Assembly (NCBI GenBank): GCA_963204785.1
Contig: CAUJHG010000045.1
Location: 1-36,184 of the forward strand
Direction: 5' to 3'
DNA from: Pseudomonadota bacterium
GTDB taxonomy: Bacteria > Pseudomonadota > Gammaproteobacteria > Burkholderiales > Burkholderiaceae_E
Length of the DNA stretch: 36,184 bases
Below, piece after piece: positions 25,639-33,817 of the stretch. The notes beneath the pieces are model-generated. The model was not told the DNA's origin and did no database searches. It saw only the letters and a program-made list of their open reading frames with translations. A program made the position numbers and the translations under genes. Numbering within the stretch: the first letter of the stretch is position 1; each line of letters opens with the position of its first letter.

Positions 25639-27492
25639 ATGCAATCCCGGATCCTCTCGCGTCGCGACCTCGACTTCCTCCTCCACGAGTGGCTGGACGC
25701 CAGCGCGCTCACCCGGCGCGCGCATTACGCCGAGCACAGCCGCGAGACTCTCGACGCCGCGATCGAGACCTGCGCGCGGATTGCCAGCGAGCACTTCGCG
25801 CCGATCAACCGCCTGCTCGACACCGAGGAGCCGCGCTTCGACGGCGAGCGCGTGCACTCGCCCGAGCCGCTGAAGAAGGCGCTGAAGGTCTTCACCGACG
25901 CCGGCCTGATGGCTGCCGGCTTCGACTTCGAGTACGGCGGGATGCAGCTCCCCTACACCGTGGAGCGCGCCTGTTTCGCGTGGTTCCACGCCGCGTGCAT
26001 CGGCGGCGCCGCGTATCCGTTCCTCACCATGGGCAATGCGAACCTGCTGCTTGCCCACGGCAGCCAGCAGCAGATCGACACCTACGTGCGCCCGATGCTC
26101 GAGGGGCGCTGGTTCGGGACCATGTGCCTGTCGGAGCCGCAGGCGGGCTCGTCGCTGTCGGACGTGCGCACGCGCGCCGAGCGCCAGCCCGACGGCAGCT
26201 ACCGGCTCTTCGGCAACAAGATGTGGATCTCCGGCGGCGAGCAGGACATCACCGAGAACATCGTGCACCTGGTGCTGGCCAAGGTGCCCGACGAGCAGGG
26301 CCGCCTGCTGCCCGGGGTCAAGGGGATCTCGCTGTTCGTCGTTCCGAAGATGCTGGTCAACGACGACGGCTCGCTGGGCGAGCACAACGACGTCGTCCTC
26401 GCCGGCCTGAACCACAAGATGGGCTACCGGGGCATCACCAACACCCTGCTGAACTTCGGCGAAGGCAGCTTTCGGCCCGGCGGACAGGCCGGTGCGATCG
26501 GCTGGCTGGTCGGCAAGGAGCAGCAGGGGCTGGCCTGCATGTTCCACATGATGAACGAGGCGCGCATCGGCGTGGGCATGGGGGCCGCGGCGCTGGGCTA
26601 CACCGCCTACCTGCACGCGCTCGACTACGCGCGTAACCGGCCCCAGGGGCGCCCGCCCCAGGGCAAGGACCCGGCGACACCGCAGATCGACATCATCGAG
26701 CACGCGGACGTGCGCCGGATGCTGCTGGCGGCGAAGTCCTACGCCGAGGGCGGCCTTGCGCTGAATCTGTACTGCGCGCGGCTGGTCGACGAGCAGCGCA
26801 CAGGCCTGGACGAGGACGCGCGCGAGCGCGCGCATCTGCTGCTGGAGCTGCTCACTCCGGTGTGCAAGAGCTGGCCGTCGCAGTGGTGCCAGGAGGCCAA
26901 CAGCCTGGCGATCCAGGTCCATGGCGGCTATGGCTACACGCGCGACTACATGGTCGAGCAGTTCTACCGCGACCAGCGGCTGAACCCGATCCACGAGGGC
27001 ACGCACGGCATCCAGGGCATCGACCTGCTCGGGCGCAAGGTGCGGCTGCAGGGCGGGCGCACGCTCGAGCTGTTCGCCGAGGAGGTCGCGCGCACCGTCG
27101 CGCGCACCGTCGCGCGGGCCGCGCATGCCGGCGACGAGTGGGCGGCGGCAGGGCGCGCGGTCATCGAGACGCGCACGCGGCTCGATGCAGTCGCGGCGAA
27201 GCTGCACACACTGGGCGACCTGGATCGCACCCTGGCCAACGCGAGCATCTTCCTCGAAGCCTTCGGCCACCTGGTGGTGGCCTGGATCTGGCTCGAGCAG
27301 GCACTGTGCGCGCAGGCCGCGCTCGAACGCGGCGGCGCGGGACTGCACCCGGACGAGCACGCGTTCTACAGCGGCAAGCTGCAGGCGGCACGCTTCTTCC
27401 TGCGCTGGGAACTGCCGAAGGTGGGTCCGATGATCGACTTCCTCGACAGCGTCGACACCACCGCGCTGACGATGCGCGACGCCTGGTTCTGA
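25639..27492 (+). CDS. Acyl-CoA dehydrogenase, large (DmdC-like) type
   Basis: A 617-residue FAD enzyme that forms the trans-2 double bond of acyl-CoA. Landmarks in order are GGMQLPY, the FAD/substrate loop CLSEPQAGSSLSDVRT, KMWISGGEQD, HKMGYRG, MFHMMNEARIGVG, QVHGGYGYTRDY and IHEGTHGIQGIDLLGRK, whose Glu is the likely catalytic base. The extra 130 C-terminal residues beyond the core are typical of this large subgroup, which includes DmdC (3-methylthiopropionyl-CoA dehydrogenase) as well as general fatty acyl-CoA enzymes. The substrate is therefore open. The ATG follows GGAG with a 6-bp spacer. Confidence 0.93.
   Translation: MQSRILSRRDLDFLLHEWLDASALTRRAHYAEHSRETLDAAIETCARIASEHFAPINRLLDTEEPRFDGERVHSPEPLKKALKVFTDAGLMAAGFDFEYGGMQLPYTVERACFAWFHAACIGGAAYPFLTMGNANLLLAHGSQQQIDTYVRPMLEGRWFGTMCLSEPQAGSSLSDVRTRAERQPDGSYRLFGNKMWISGGEQDITENIVHLVLAKVPDEQGRLLPGVKGISLFVVPKMLVNDDGSLGEHNDVVLAGLNHKMGYRGITNTLLNFGEGSFRPGGQAGAIGWLVGKEQQGLACMFHMMNEARIGVGMGAAALGYTAYLHALDYARNRPQGRPPQGKDPATPQIDIIEHADVRRMLLAAKSYAEGGLALNLYCARLVDEQRTGLDEDARERAHLLLELLTPVCKSWPSQWCQEANSLAIQVHGGYGYTRDYMVEQFYRDQRLNPIHEGTHGIQGIDLLGRKVRLQGGRTLELFAEEVARTVARTVARAAHAGDEWAAAGRAVIETRTRLDAVAAKLHTLGDLDRTLANASIFLEAFGHLVVAWIWLEQALCAQAALERGGAGLHPDEHAFYSGKLQAARFFLRWELPKVGPMIDFLDSVDTTALTMRDAWF
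27085..27116 (+). repeat. 12-bp tandem repeat inside the acyl-CoA dehydrogenase gene
   Basis: GTCGCGCGCACC occurs twice in direct succession followed by a partial third copy, encoding Val-Ala-Arg-Thr twice in the C-terminal extension. It keeps the frame, and looks like a recent slippage duplication. Confidence 0.7.
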
Positions 27493-27542
27493 GCTCCCTT
27501 GCAGGACTATCGAATCCGACACGGACGGAACCCGGGACCCGA

Positions 27543-27989
27543 ATGAGCCAAGACCAAGCACACGCCACCCTGGTGGGCTACCCGTACGGGGTGCCCTTCG
27601 TCGATCACCTCGGCGCGCTGATGGTGGAGGAGGGCAACGGCGTCTCGCTGCTGATCCTCGACCTGAAGCCCGAGCACCTGAACCGGCACGGCGGCGCCCA
27701 CGGTGGCGTGGTGATGACCCTGCTGGACATCGCGATGGCGCGCGCGGTGCGCGGCCAGACCCGCCACCAGGGCGACGACGACGTCGGCGTGATGACGATC
27801 GAGATGAAGAGCAGCTTCTTCCAGCCCGGGCTGGGCAAGCGCCTGTTCGCGCGCGGCCGGGCGGTGCACCGGACCAAGAGCATGTGCTTTGCCGAGGCGG
27901 AACTGCACGACGAGACCGGGGTGCTGGTGGCGCGCAGCTCCGGCACCTTCAAGGTGCTGCGGCCCAAGGCGGCAAGAGCGACGAAGTGA
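27543..27989 (+). CDS. PaaI-type hotdog thioesterase
   Basis: A 148-residue single-hotdog thioesterase that would hydrolyse acyl-CoA or aryl-CoA to release CoA. The signature NRHGGAHGGVVMTLLDIAMARAV contains the Asp on the hotdog helix used in catalysis by the PaaI group. VMTIEMKSSFFQPG and a terminal SSGTFKVLRP complete the fold. The ATG at 27543 gives the normal family length; the longer open frame belongs to a shadow of the dehydrogenase gene. It follows that gene by 50 bp, same strand. It may relieve build-up of dead-end CoA esters during degradation (inference). Confidence 0.9.
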   Translation: MSQDQAHATLVGYPYGVPFVDHLGALMVEEGNGVSLLILDLKPEHLNRHGGAHGGVVMTLLDIAMARAVRGQTRHQGDDDVGVMTIEMKSSFFQPGLGKRLFARGRAVHRTKSMCFAEAELHDETGVLVARSSGTFKVLRPKAARATK

Positions 27990-28083
27990 TGCAGCCCCCG
28001 GGGCATCGCATCGCGACGGTTCGCCTGCCCGATCCCGGGGCGCGCCGACCGATGCACGGCAGGCAGATGAAGGAGGAACGAGG

Positions 28084-29079
28084 ATGACGACCAACAGACA
28101 GTGGCTGCTCGACAATCGACCCCAGGGACAGCCCAGCCCCGCCAACTTCCGGCTGGTGGAGGCGCCGATCCCCGAGATCGGTCCCGGTGAGGTGCTGGTG
28201 CGCAACCACTACCTGTCGCTGGATCCCTACATGCGCGGACGCATGGACGATTCGAAGTCCTACAGCGCGCCGCAGCCGCTGGGCCAGGTGATGCTGGGCG
28301 GCACTGCCGGCGAGGTGCTCGAGAGCCGCGATCCCGCCTTCCAGCCCGGCGACCAGGTGGTGGGCTCGCTGGGCTGGCAGCAGTACGGCAAGTGCAAGGG
28401 CGCGGCGCTGCGCAAGGTGGACACTTCACGGGTGCCCCTGTCGGTCTATCTGGGGGCGGCGGGAATGCCCGGCGTCACTGCCTGGGTGGGCCTGAACACG
28501 ATCATCGCGCCAAAGGCCGGCGAGACCGTGGTGGTCTCGGCAGCCAGCGGCGCAGTAGGGGCAGTGGTCGGCCAGCTCGCGAAGCTCAAAGGGTGCCGGG
28601 TGGTCGGCGTGGCCGGCGGGCCGCAGAAGTGCCGCGCAGTGGTCGAGGAGTTCGGCTTCGACGCCTGCGTCGACTACAAGGCGGGCAGGCTGCGCGCCGA
28701 CCTGAAGGCGGCAGCGCCCGACGGCATCGACGGCAACTTCGAGAATGTCGGCGGGGTGGTGCTCGACACCATCCTCACGCAGATGAACGCCTTCGGTCGA
28801 ATCGCGGTCTGCGGGCTGATCTCCGGCTACAGCGGCGAGCCGATGCCGGTGGACAACTTCCGCGCGATCCTGATCAGCCGGCTGAAGGTGCAGGGCTTCA
28901 TCGTCTCCGAGCACATGGAGCACTGGCCCGCGGCGCTGGGCGAGCTCACCGGGCTGATCGCAAGCGGGCGGCTGAAATACCGGGAGACCATCGCCGAGGG
29001 AATCGAGTCCGCGCCCGAGGCCTTCATCGGACTGCTGCAGGGCCGCAACTTCGGCAAGCAGCTGGTGCGACTGGCCTGA
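28084..29079 (+). CDS. NADP-dependent zinc-free MDR oxidoreductase
   Basis: A 331-residue member of the leukotriene B4 dehydrogenase/CurA (YncB-like) group, which reduces alpha,beta-unsaturated ketones or enals. Landmarks are YLSLDPYMRGRM, GDQVVGSLGWQQY, MPGVTAWVGL, the NADP-binding VSAASGAVGAVVGQLAKLKG, DYKAG, NVGGVVLDTIL, CGLISGYSGE and EHMEHWP. A strong AAGGAGGAA ribosome binding site precedes the ATG. It sits within the lipid-catabolism run and might handle unsaturated or peroxidised lipid products; this is inference from family and position. Confidence 0.92.
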   Translation: MTTNRQWLLDNRPQGQPSPANFRLVEAPIPEIGPGEVLVRNHYLSLDPYMRGRMDDSKSYSAPQPLGQVMLGGTAGEVLESRDPAFQPGDQVVGSLGWQQYGKCKGAALRKVDTSRVPLSVYLGAAGMPGVTAWVGLNTIIAPKAGETVVVSAASGAVGAVVGQLAKLKGCRVVGVAGGPQKCRAVVEEFGFDACVDYKAGRLRADLKAAAPDGIDGNFENVGGVVLDTILTQMNAFGRIAVCGLISGYSGEPMPVDNFRAILISRLKVQGFIVSEHMEHWPAALGELTGLIASGRLKYRETIAEGIESAPEAFIGLLQGRNFGKQLVRLA

Positions 29080-29088
29080 TCCGAGTTC

Positions 29089-29108
29089 CGGGCCGCCTGC
29101 GCGGCCCG
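29089..29108 (+). terminator. Short intercistronic hairpin
   Basis: CGGGCCGC pairs perfectly with GCGGCCCG around CTGC between two co-directional genes. It is probably an mRNA-processing or attenuating stem rather than a full terminator. Confidence 0.3.
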
Positions 29109-29129
29109 CGACCTTCCAAGGAGCCCGAG

Positions 29130-30101
29130 GTGCCGCTGGATCCGCAGATCGAGAAGATCCTCTACTGGGCGCAGCGCGCCAATGCCCCGACCTTCCAGAG
29201 CATCGGGGCGCAGGCCGCGCGCGCGTTCTACGAGCGCACCGCGCTGACGCTCGAGATCGCCGCGCGGGAAATGCACCAGGTGCAGGACCACGCGCTGGCG
29301 CTCGCCGGGCGCACGATCACGACGCGCCAGTACACGCCGCGCCCGCACGGCCCTGCCGAGCCGATGCCGGCGCTGCTCTACTTCCACGGTGGCGGCTTCA
29401 CGATCGGCTCGATCGACACGCACGACCGGATCTGCCGGATGCTCGCCGCGGACGCCGACTGCCTGGTGTTCTCGGTCGACTACCGGCTCGCGCCGGAGCA
29501 TCCCTTCCCCGCGGCGGTCGACGATGCCTTCGACAGCCTGCACTGGCTGCTCGCGCAGGCAGACGCCCTGGGGGTGGATCGCCGGCGCATCGCGGTCGGC
29601 GGCGACAGCGCGGGCGGGACCCTCGCAGCGGCCTGCGCGATCCACGCCCGCGATCGGGCGATTCCGCTCGCGCTGCAGCTGCTGATCTACCCGGGCACAT
29701 CGGGCGGCCAGGGCACCGACTCGCATCGCCGGCTGGCTCGCGGCTACCTGCTGGATGCGGACCTGATCCGCTGGTTCCTCGGCAACTACGTGCCCGGGAC
29801 GGTCGACCCGAACGACTGGCGCCTGGCGCCCCTGAACGCGCCGAGCCTGGCCCGCGTGGCGCCCGCGTGGATCGCGCTCGCGGAGTACGATCCGCTCGTC
29901 GACGAGGGCCTGGACTACGCGGAGCGCCTGCGCACCGCCGGCGTGCCGGTCGACTGCACCGTCTACGCCGGAATGATCCACGCCTTCTTCCAGCACGCCG
30001 GCTTCGTGGTCGCGGCCCGCAAGGCGCACGCGGACGCGAGCGCGGCGCTGGGCGCGGCCTTCGCTGCCGCGGCCGGCGCCGGCCCGGCACCAGGGGAGTG
30101 A
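29130..30101 (+). CDS. HSL-family alpha/beta-hydrolase (esterase)
   Basis: A 323-residue carboxylesterase of the hormone-sensitive-lipase family (bacterial family IV). It starts at GTG 29130 with AAGGAG 7 bp upstream. The HGGGF oxyanion motif, the DYRLAPEHPFPAAVDDA stretch, the nucleophile motif GGDSAGG, the acidic residue in EYDPLVDEG, and the catalytic His in GMIHAFF are all present. There is no signal peptide, so it acts in the cytoplasm, probably on short- to medium-chain esters. It ends in an Ala/Gly-rich tail. It would release acids for the neighbouring beta-oxidation enzymes (inference). Confidence 0.93.
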   Translation: MPLDPQIEKILYWAQRANAPTFQSIGAQAARAFYERTALTLEIAAREMHQVQDHALALAGRTITTRQYTPRPHGPAEPMPALLYFHGGGFTIGSIDTHDRICRMLAADADCLVFSVDYRLAPEHPFPAAVDDAFDSLHWLLAQADALGVDRRRIAVGGDSAGGTLAAACAIHARDRAIPLALQLLIYPGTSGGQGTDSHRRLARGYLLDADLIRWFLGNYVPGTVDPNDWRLAPLNAPSLARVAPAWIALAEYDPLVDEGLDYAERLRTAGVPVDCTVYAGMIHAFFQHAGFVVAARKAHADASAALGAAFAAAAGAGPAPGE

Positions 30102-30102
30102 G

Positions 30103-30183
30103 GTGGCACGCGCCGGGTTCCGCCTCGCCCACGGCCTGCGGACACTGATACGGGCGTTCGAGCAGATGCGCCCGGAGGAATGA
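30103..30183 (+). CDS. Possible 26-codon ORF between esterase and fusion gene
   Basis: It begins at GTG 30103, one base after the esterase stop, with GGGGAG upstream. It encodes MARAGFRLAHGLRTLIRAFE and six more residues. Its TGA overlaps an ATG (30180) in frame with the GNAT-lipase gene. It is basic and amphipathic, unrecognised, and may be fortuitous in GC-rich DNA. Confidence 0.25.
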   Translation: MARAGFRLAHGLRTLIRAFEQMRPEE

Positions 30184-30221
30184 CGGATGCTGCAAACGAG
30201 GACGAGCGAAGGAGACGGGTC

Positions 30222-31631
30222 TTGAGCGTGCGCGTGCAGACCGGAGACTGGGCTGCGCTGGGCGAGGCGGCGCTGCAGGTGCGCACCGAGGTCTTCGTGC
30301 ACGAGCAGGGAATCCCGGTCGCGCTCGAGGTCGACGGCCGTGACGACGAGTGCCTGCACTGCGTTGCCTGGGTCGACGGCGAAGCGGTCGCGACCGGCCG
30401 CCTCCTGCCCGACGGGCGCATCGGCCGGATGGCGGTATTGCCTGCGCACCGGCGCCAGGGGCTCGGCGGGCTGATCCTGAAGGCGCTGATCGATGCGGCA
30501 GCCAAGCGCGGTGACCACGAGGTCGCGCTTGCTGCGCAGTCCTACGTCACGGCCTTCTACGCGCGTCACGGCTTCGTGGCCGAAGGCGAGCCCTTCGACG
30601 AGGCTGGGATCGAACACCGGCGCATGCGCCTGCAGCTCTTCGGCGGGCCGTCGATCACTGCGCAGGCTGCCGAGGCCGGCGCAGCTGCAGCGCAGCCGGA
30701 CACCGCCGAGGCCGATCGACCGGCCGTCGACGGCGGCGGCGATGCCGCCACCGCTGCGGCGGGAGCGCCCGCGCAGGGCCAGGCATCGCCGGGCGCCGAA
30801 GGCCCGAAGGTCTCCGGACACATCGAGACGATGAGCGACGGCATCGGCCTGCACCAGCAGGACTGGGACGGCGGCGGCCGGCGAGGCATCTACCTGCTGC
30901 ACGGGCTGGGCGAGCACATCGGGCGCTACGACGCGCTGGCCCGCTGGTTCTGTGCGCGCGGCTGGCGGGTGCGCGGCCACGACCACGCCGGTCACGGTCG
31001 CAGCGGCGGGCGCAGGGGCGTGCTGCGCGACGAGCGGCAACTGCTCGAGCACGCACGGGTGATGATCGAGCGCTTCGCCGGCGAGCTTGGCGAGCCGCCG
31101 CTGCTGCTCGGGCACAGCATGGGCGGCGCGCTCGCAGCCGAGCTCGCGGTCTGCGAGAAGCTGCAGCTTCGCGGGCTGATCCTCTCCTCGCCGGCGCTGG
31201 CCACCGGACTGCGCCCCGCACAGCGGATGCTCGGGACCCTGCTGCTGAAGATCGCCCCCAATCTCACGCTGCGCAACGGCCTGGACCCGGAAGCGCTGTC
31301 GCACGACTCGAGCGTGGTGCGCACCTATATGGCCGATCCGCTGGTCCATGACCGCATCAGCGCCCGACTGCTGCACTGGCTGCTCTCGGCCGGCGAGCGT
31401 GCCCGCGCGCAGGCGGCGACCCTGTCGATTCCCACGCTGCTGATGGTCGCCGGCGGGGACCGGCTGGTCGACCCCGAGGGCAGCCGCGAGTTCTCGAGCA
31501 CCGCGCCTGCGGAACTGCTGGCGCTGCGCTGGTACGAGGCCTCGTTCCACGAGATCTTCAACGAGGCCGATCCGCTTCGCTCGCAGGTGCTCGAGGATCT
31601 CGGACAGTGGCTGTCGACGCTCGGGGAGTGA
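30222..31631 (+). CDS. GNAT acetyltransferase-monoacylglycerol lipase fusion
   Basis: A 469-residue two-domain protein. Residues 1-140 are a GNAT N-acetyltransferase of the ElaA/YjcF type (VRTEVFVHEQGIPVALEVDGRDD, acetyl-CoA loop VLPAHRRQGLGG, and AQSYVTAFYARHGF). Residues 143-195 are an Ala/Gly/Pro-rich linker. Residues 198-469 are a monoacylglycerol-lipase-like hydrolase with LLHGLGEHIGRYD, nucleophile Ser299 in GHSMGG, acidic residue in AGGDRLVDP and His in ASFHEIFNEAD. I prefer the TTG at 30222 because AAGGAG lies 7 bp upstream and it matches the normal GNAT start. ATG 30180 would add 14 charged residues and has a GGAGG that is too close. The fusion joins acetyl transfer and ester hydrolysis in one chain. 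It is the last gene of the lipid run. Confidence 0.87.
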   Translation: MSVRVQTGDWAALGEAALQVRTEVFVHEQGIPVALEVDGRDDECLHCVAWVDGEAVATGRLLPDGRIGRMAVLPAHRRQGLGGLILKALIDAAAKRGDHEVALAAQSYVTAFYARHGFVAEGEPFDEAGIEHRRMRLQLFGGPSITAQAAEAGAAAAQPDTAEADRPAVDGGGDAATAAAGAPAQGQASPGAEGPKVSGHIETMSDGIGLHQQDWDGGGRRGIYLLHGLGEHIGRYDALARWFCARGWRVRGHDHAGHGRSGGRRGVLRDERQLLEHARVMIERFAGELGEPPLLLGHSMGGALAAELAVCEKLQLRGLILSSPALATGLRPAQRMLGTLLLKIAPNLTLRNGLDPEALSHDSSVVRTYMADPLVHDRISARLLHWLLSAGERARAQAATLSIPTLLMVAGGDRLVDPEGSREFSSTAPAELLALRWYEASFHEIFNEADPLRSQVLEDLGQWLSTLGE

Positions 31632-31650
31632 GCCCGCGCGCCCGTGGCGC

Positions 31651-32748
31651 TCAGCTCGCGTCCGGGCCCGGAACCGGGTAGGGCAGTTCCCCAAGGACGA
31701 TCGGCAGCCCTTCCGGGCTGTGCACGCCGGCCGCGATCGCGGCGAACTGCGCCTCGAACAGCAGCGCCGCACCGCCGCCGGGCGCAGCAGCGGCGAGCAC
31801 CACCCGGCCGGCCGGCTTGCCGCTGGCGTCGGGCAGGTCGGCGCCCGGCTCCGGCACAGGGCCGTCGATCCGGCCGAGGAAGGTGCGCCGGCGCTGCTTG
31901 CCGAGGTAGTGGGTGCGGGCGACGACCTCCTGGCCCGGATAGCAGCCCTTGGTGAAGCTCACCCCGCCGGAAAGATCCAGGTTCAGCATCTGCGGAACGA
32001 AGAGCTCGGACGTTGCGGGGACGATCCGCGGCACACCGCCCAGCACTTCCGTCCAGCGCCAGGCGGCCGAGGGCGCAGGGGCCAGGGCAGCCGACAGCGC
32101 ATGCCAGGCCTCGCCAGCCTGCCCCGCAGGCACCGCCAGCAGCCAGCGCGGGCATCTGCGCTGCGCGACCGGCACCGCCGGGAGCCCGATCAGCGTCAGC
32201 GCCCCGGCGCGGGCCACTGCCATCGGCTCCGGCGCCTCGAGCCCCAGCCTGCGCAGCCCCTCGGCGGCGGCGGCCCCGCCCAGCCCGAACAGCAGCACCT
32301 CCTCCGAGGCATCGGCGACGCGCGCCTTCGCGCGCAGCACGAACATCGCGAGCCGCTTGCGCAGCGGCTCGGCCAGCGTCCGCGAGCCGAGCAGCGCAGC
32401 GCCGTCAGCGTCGCGCCAGCCGAGGAAGCTCGCCAGCAGGCGGCCCTTGGCGGTGCAGTAGCCGTACCAGCGGGCCTCGACCTCGCCCAGGTGCTCGACG
32501 TCGTTGGTGAGCTGGCTGTGCAGGAAGCGCAGCGACTCGGCGCCGTGGACGGTGAGCAGCCCCAGGTCGGGCAGGGGGGCGACGAAGCCTTCGGCGAGCC
32601 GCGCCTCGTCCAGGGGGGCCAGGCAGGCCTGCAGGCCCCAGGCGTCCTCGCGCAGCGCGAAGCCCGCGGCCTGTGCGAGCCGATGCCAGGCGGCAGTGGG
32701 CACGGAGCTGGCGACAGGGGCTTCGGCGACGGGGGGCGGCGGGGTCAT
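31651..32748 (-). CDS. ygfZ: Folate-binding protein YgfZ
   Basis: A 365-residue aminomethyltransferase-like protein that uses tetrahydrofolate to support iron-sulfur cluster assembly or repair. The invariant KGCYPGQEVVAR motif with its essential Cys is intact. LLTVHGAESLRFLHSQLTNDV and YCTAKGRLLASFLGWRD are also characteristic. An Ala/Pro-rich N-terminus of about 20 residues precedes the domain. The ribosome binding site is weak. It is divergent from mltG and convergent with the fusion gene (19 bp apart). The ygfZ/mltG arrangement is common in betaproteobacteria. Confidence 0.93.
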   Translation of the reverse strand: MTPPPPVAEAPVASSVPTAAWHRLAQAAGFALREDAWGLQACLAPLDEARLAEGFVAPLPDLGLLTVHGAESLRFLHSQLTNDVEHLGEVEARWYGYCTAKGRLLASFLGWRDADGAALLGSRTLAEPLRKRLAMFVLRAKARVADASEEVLLFGLGGAAAAEGLRRLGLEAPEPMAVARAGALTLIGLPAVPVAQRRCPRWLLAVPAGQAGEAWHALSAALAPAPSAAWRWTEVLGGVPRIVPATSELFVPQMLNLDLSGGVSFTKGCYPGQEVVARTHYLGKQRRRTFLGRIDGPVPEPGADLPDASGKPAGRVVLAAAAPGGGAALLFEAQFAAIAAGVHSPEGLPIVLGELPYPVPGPDAS

Positions 32749-32782
32749 GACGGATCCGGAGGGCGTTCGTTGGACCGGCCTT

Positions 32783-32788
32783 ATTATA
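32783..32788 (-). promoter_or_regulatory. Candidate -10 element of ygfZ
   Basis: The minus strand reads a perfect TATAAT in a local AT island, about 35 bp upstream of the ygfZ start. The -35 position (around 32806-32811) matches poorly. Confidence 0.4.
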
Positions 32789-32812
32789 TGGAGCCCGATC
32801 CGCACGGAATCC

Positions 32813-33817
32813 ATGAACCGCATTGTCGTCGTGCTCATTGCGCTGGGCCTGGCCGTGGCCGCCGGTGCGGGCCTGGGCTGGTACCAGTACGGCGTGGCGC
32901 CGCTGCCGATGGACGCCTCGCCGATGCGGGTGCGCGTCGAGCGCGGCGCAAGCCTTGCCGCGATCGGCGCCAGCCTGCGCGCGCAGGGTGTCGGACTGCC
33001 GGCGTGGAAGCTGTCGCTCGCTGCCCGCTGGCGCGGCGACGCGAGCGCGGTCAAGGCCGGCGTCTACGAGCTCACCGCGCCGCTCACGCTGGCCGGGCTG
33101 CTCGACAAGTTCGTTCGCGGCGAGGTGCTGCTCTTCGATCTCACCGTGGTCGAAGGCTGGACCTTCCGCCAGATGCGCGAGGCGATCGCCCGGCATCCGG
33201 AACTGCAGCACGACAGCGTGCAGGCCGACGATGCCGAGATCCTGCGGCGCATCGGCGCCCTCGAGACCCACCCGGAAGGCCTGTTCTTCCCGAGCACCTA
33301 CCGCTTCTCGCCGGGCAGCAGCGATTTCGAGATCTACGCGCAGGCCTACCGGCTGATGCAGCGGGCGCTCGACGAAGCCTGGGCTGCCCGCGCTCCGGAC
33401 CTGCCGCTGCGCTCCCCGCGCGAGGCGCTGGTGCTCGCGTCGATCGTCGAGAAGGAGACCGGCAGCCCAGCCGACCGCGCGCTGGTGGCAGGGGTGTTCG
33501 TGAACCGGCTGCGCATCGGCATGCTGCTGCAGAGCGACCCGACCACGATCTACGGAATGGGCGAGCGTTTCGACGGCAACCTGCGCCGCGACGACCTGCG
33601 CGCGCCCACCCCGTACAACACCTACACGCGCGCCGGACTGCCGCCCACGCCGATCGCGCTGCCCGGGCGCGCCTCGCTCGATGCTGCGACCAGCCCGGCG
33701 CGCACGCGCGCGCTGTACTTCGTTGCGCGCGGCGATGGCTCGAGCGAGTTCTCCGAGGATCTCGCCGCGCACAACCGCGCGGTGGCCCGCTACCAGCTCG
33801 GCAAGGCGACGCAGTGA
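32813..33817 (+). CDS. mltG: Endolytic murein transglycosylase MltG
   Basis: A 334-residue single-pass inner-membrane enzyme that cleaves nascent peptidoglycan glycan strands to set their length. A signal-anchor (IVVVLIALGLAVAAGAGLGW) is followed by a LysM-like region (MRVRVERGASLAAIGASLRAQGV), then the catalytic YceG domain with EGLFFPSTYRF, the ASIVEKETG motif carrying the catalytic Glu, LQSDPTTIYG and YNTYTRAGLPPTPIALPG. The start matches the family. Its TGA overlaps the GTG of tmk, so the two are translationally coupled. Confidence 0.95.
   Translation: MNRIVVVLIALGLAVAAGAGLGWYQYGVAPLPMDASPMRVRVERGASLAAIGASLRAQGVGLPAWKLSLAARWRGDASAVKAGVYELTAPLTLAGLLDKFVRGEVLLFDLTVVEGWTFRQMREAIARHPELQHDSVQADDAEILRRIGALETHPEGLFFPSTYRFSPGSSDFEIYAQAYRLMQRALDEAWAARAPDLPLRSPREALVLASIVEKETGSPADRALVAGVFVNRLRIGMLLQSDPTTIYGMGERFDGNLRRDDLRAPTPYNTYTRAGLPPTPIALPGRASLDAATSPARTRALYFVARGDGSSEFSEDLAAHNRAVARYQLGKATQ

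Noticed and set aside
32770..32787. A plus-strand promoter TTGGAC...TATTAT ahead of mltG
   Set aside because: Only about 6 bp separate the two boxes, far too few for sigma-70. The same AT island makes a better -10 (TATAAT) on the minus strand for ygfZ.
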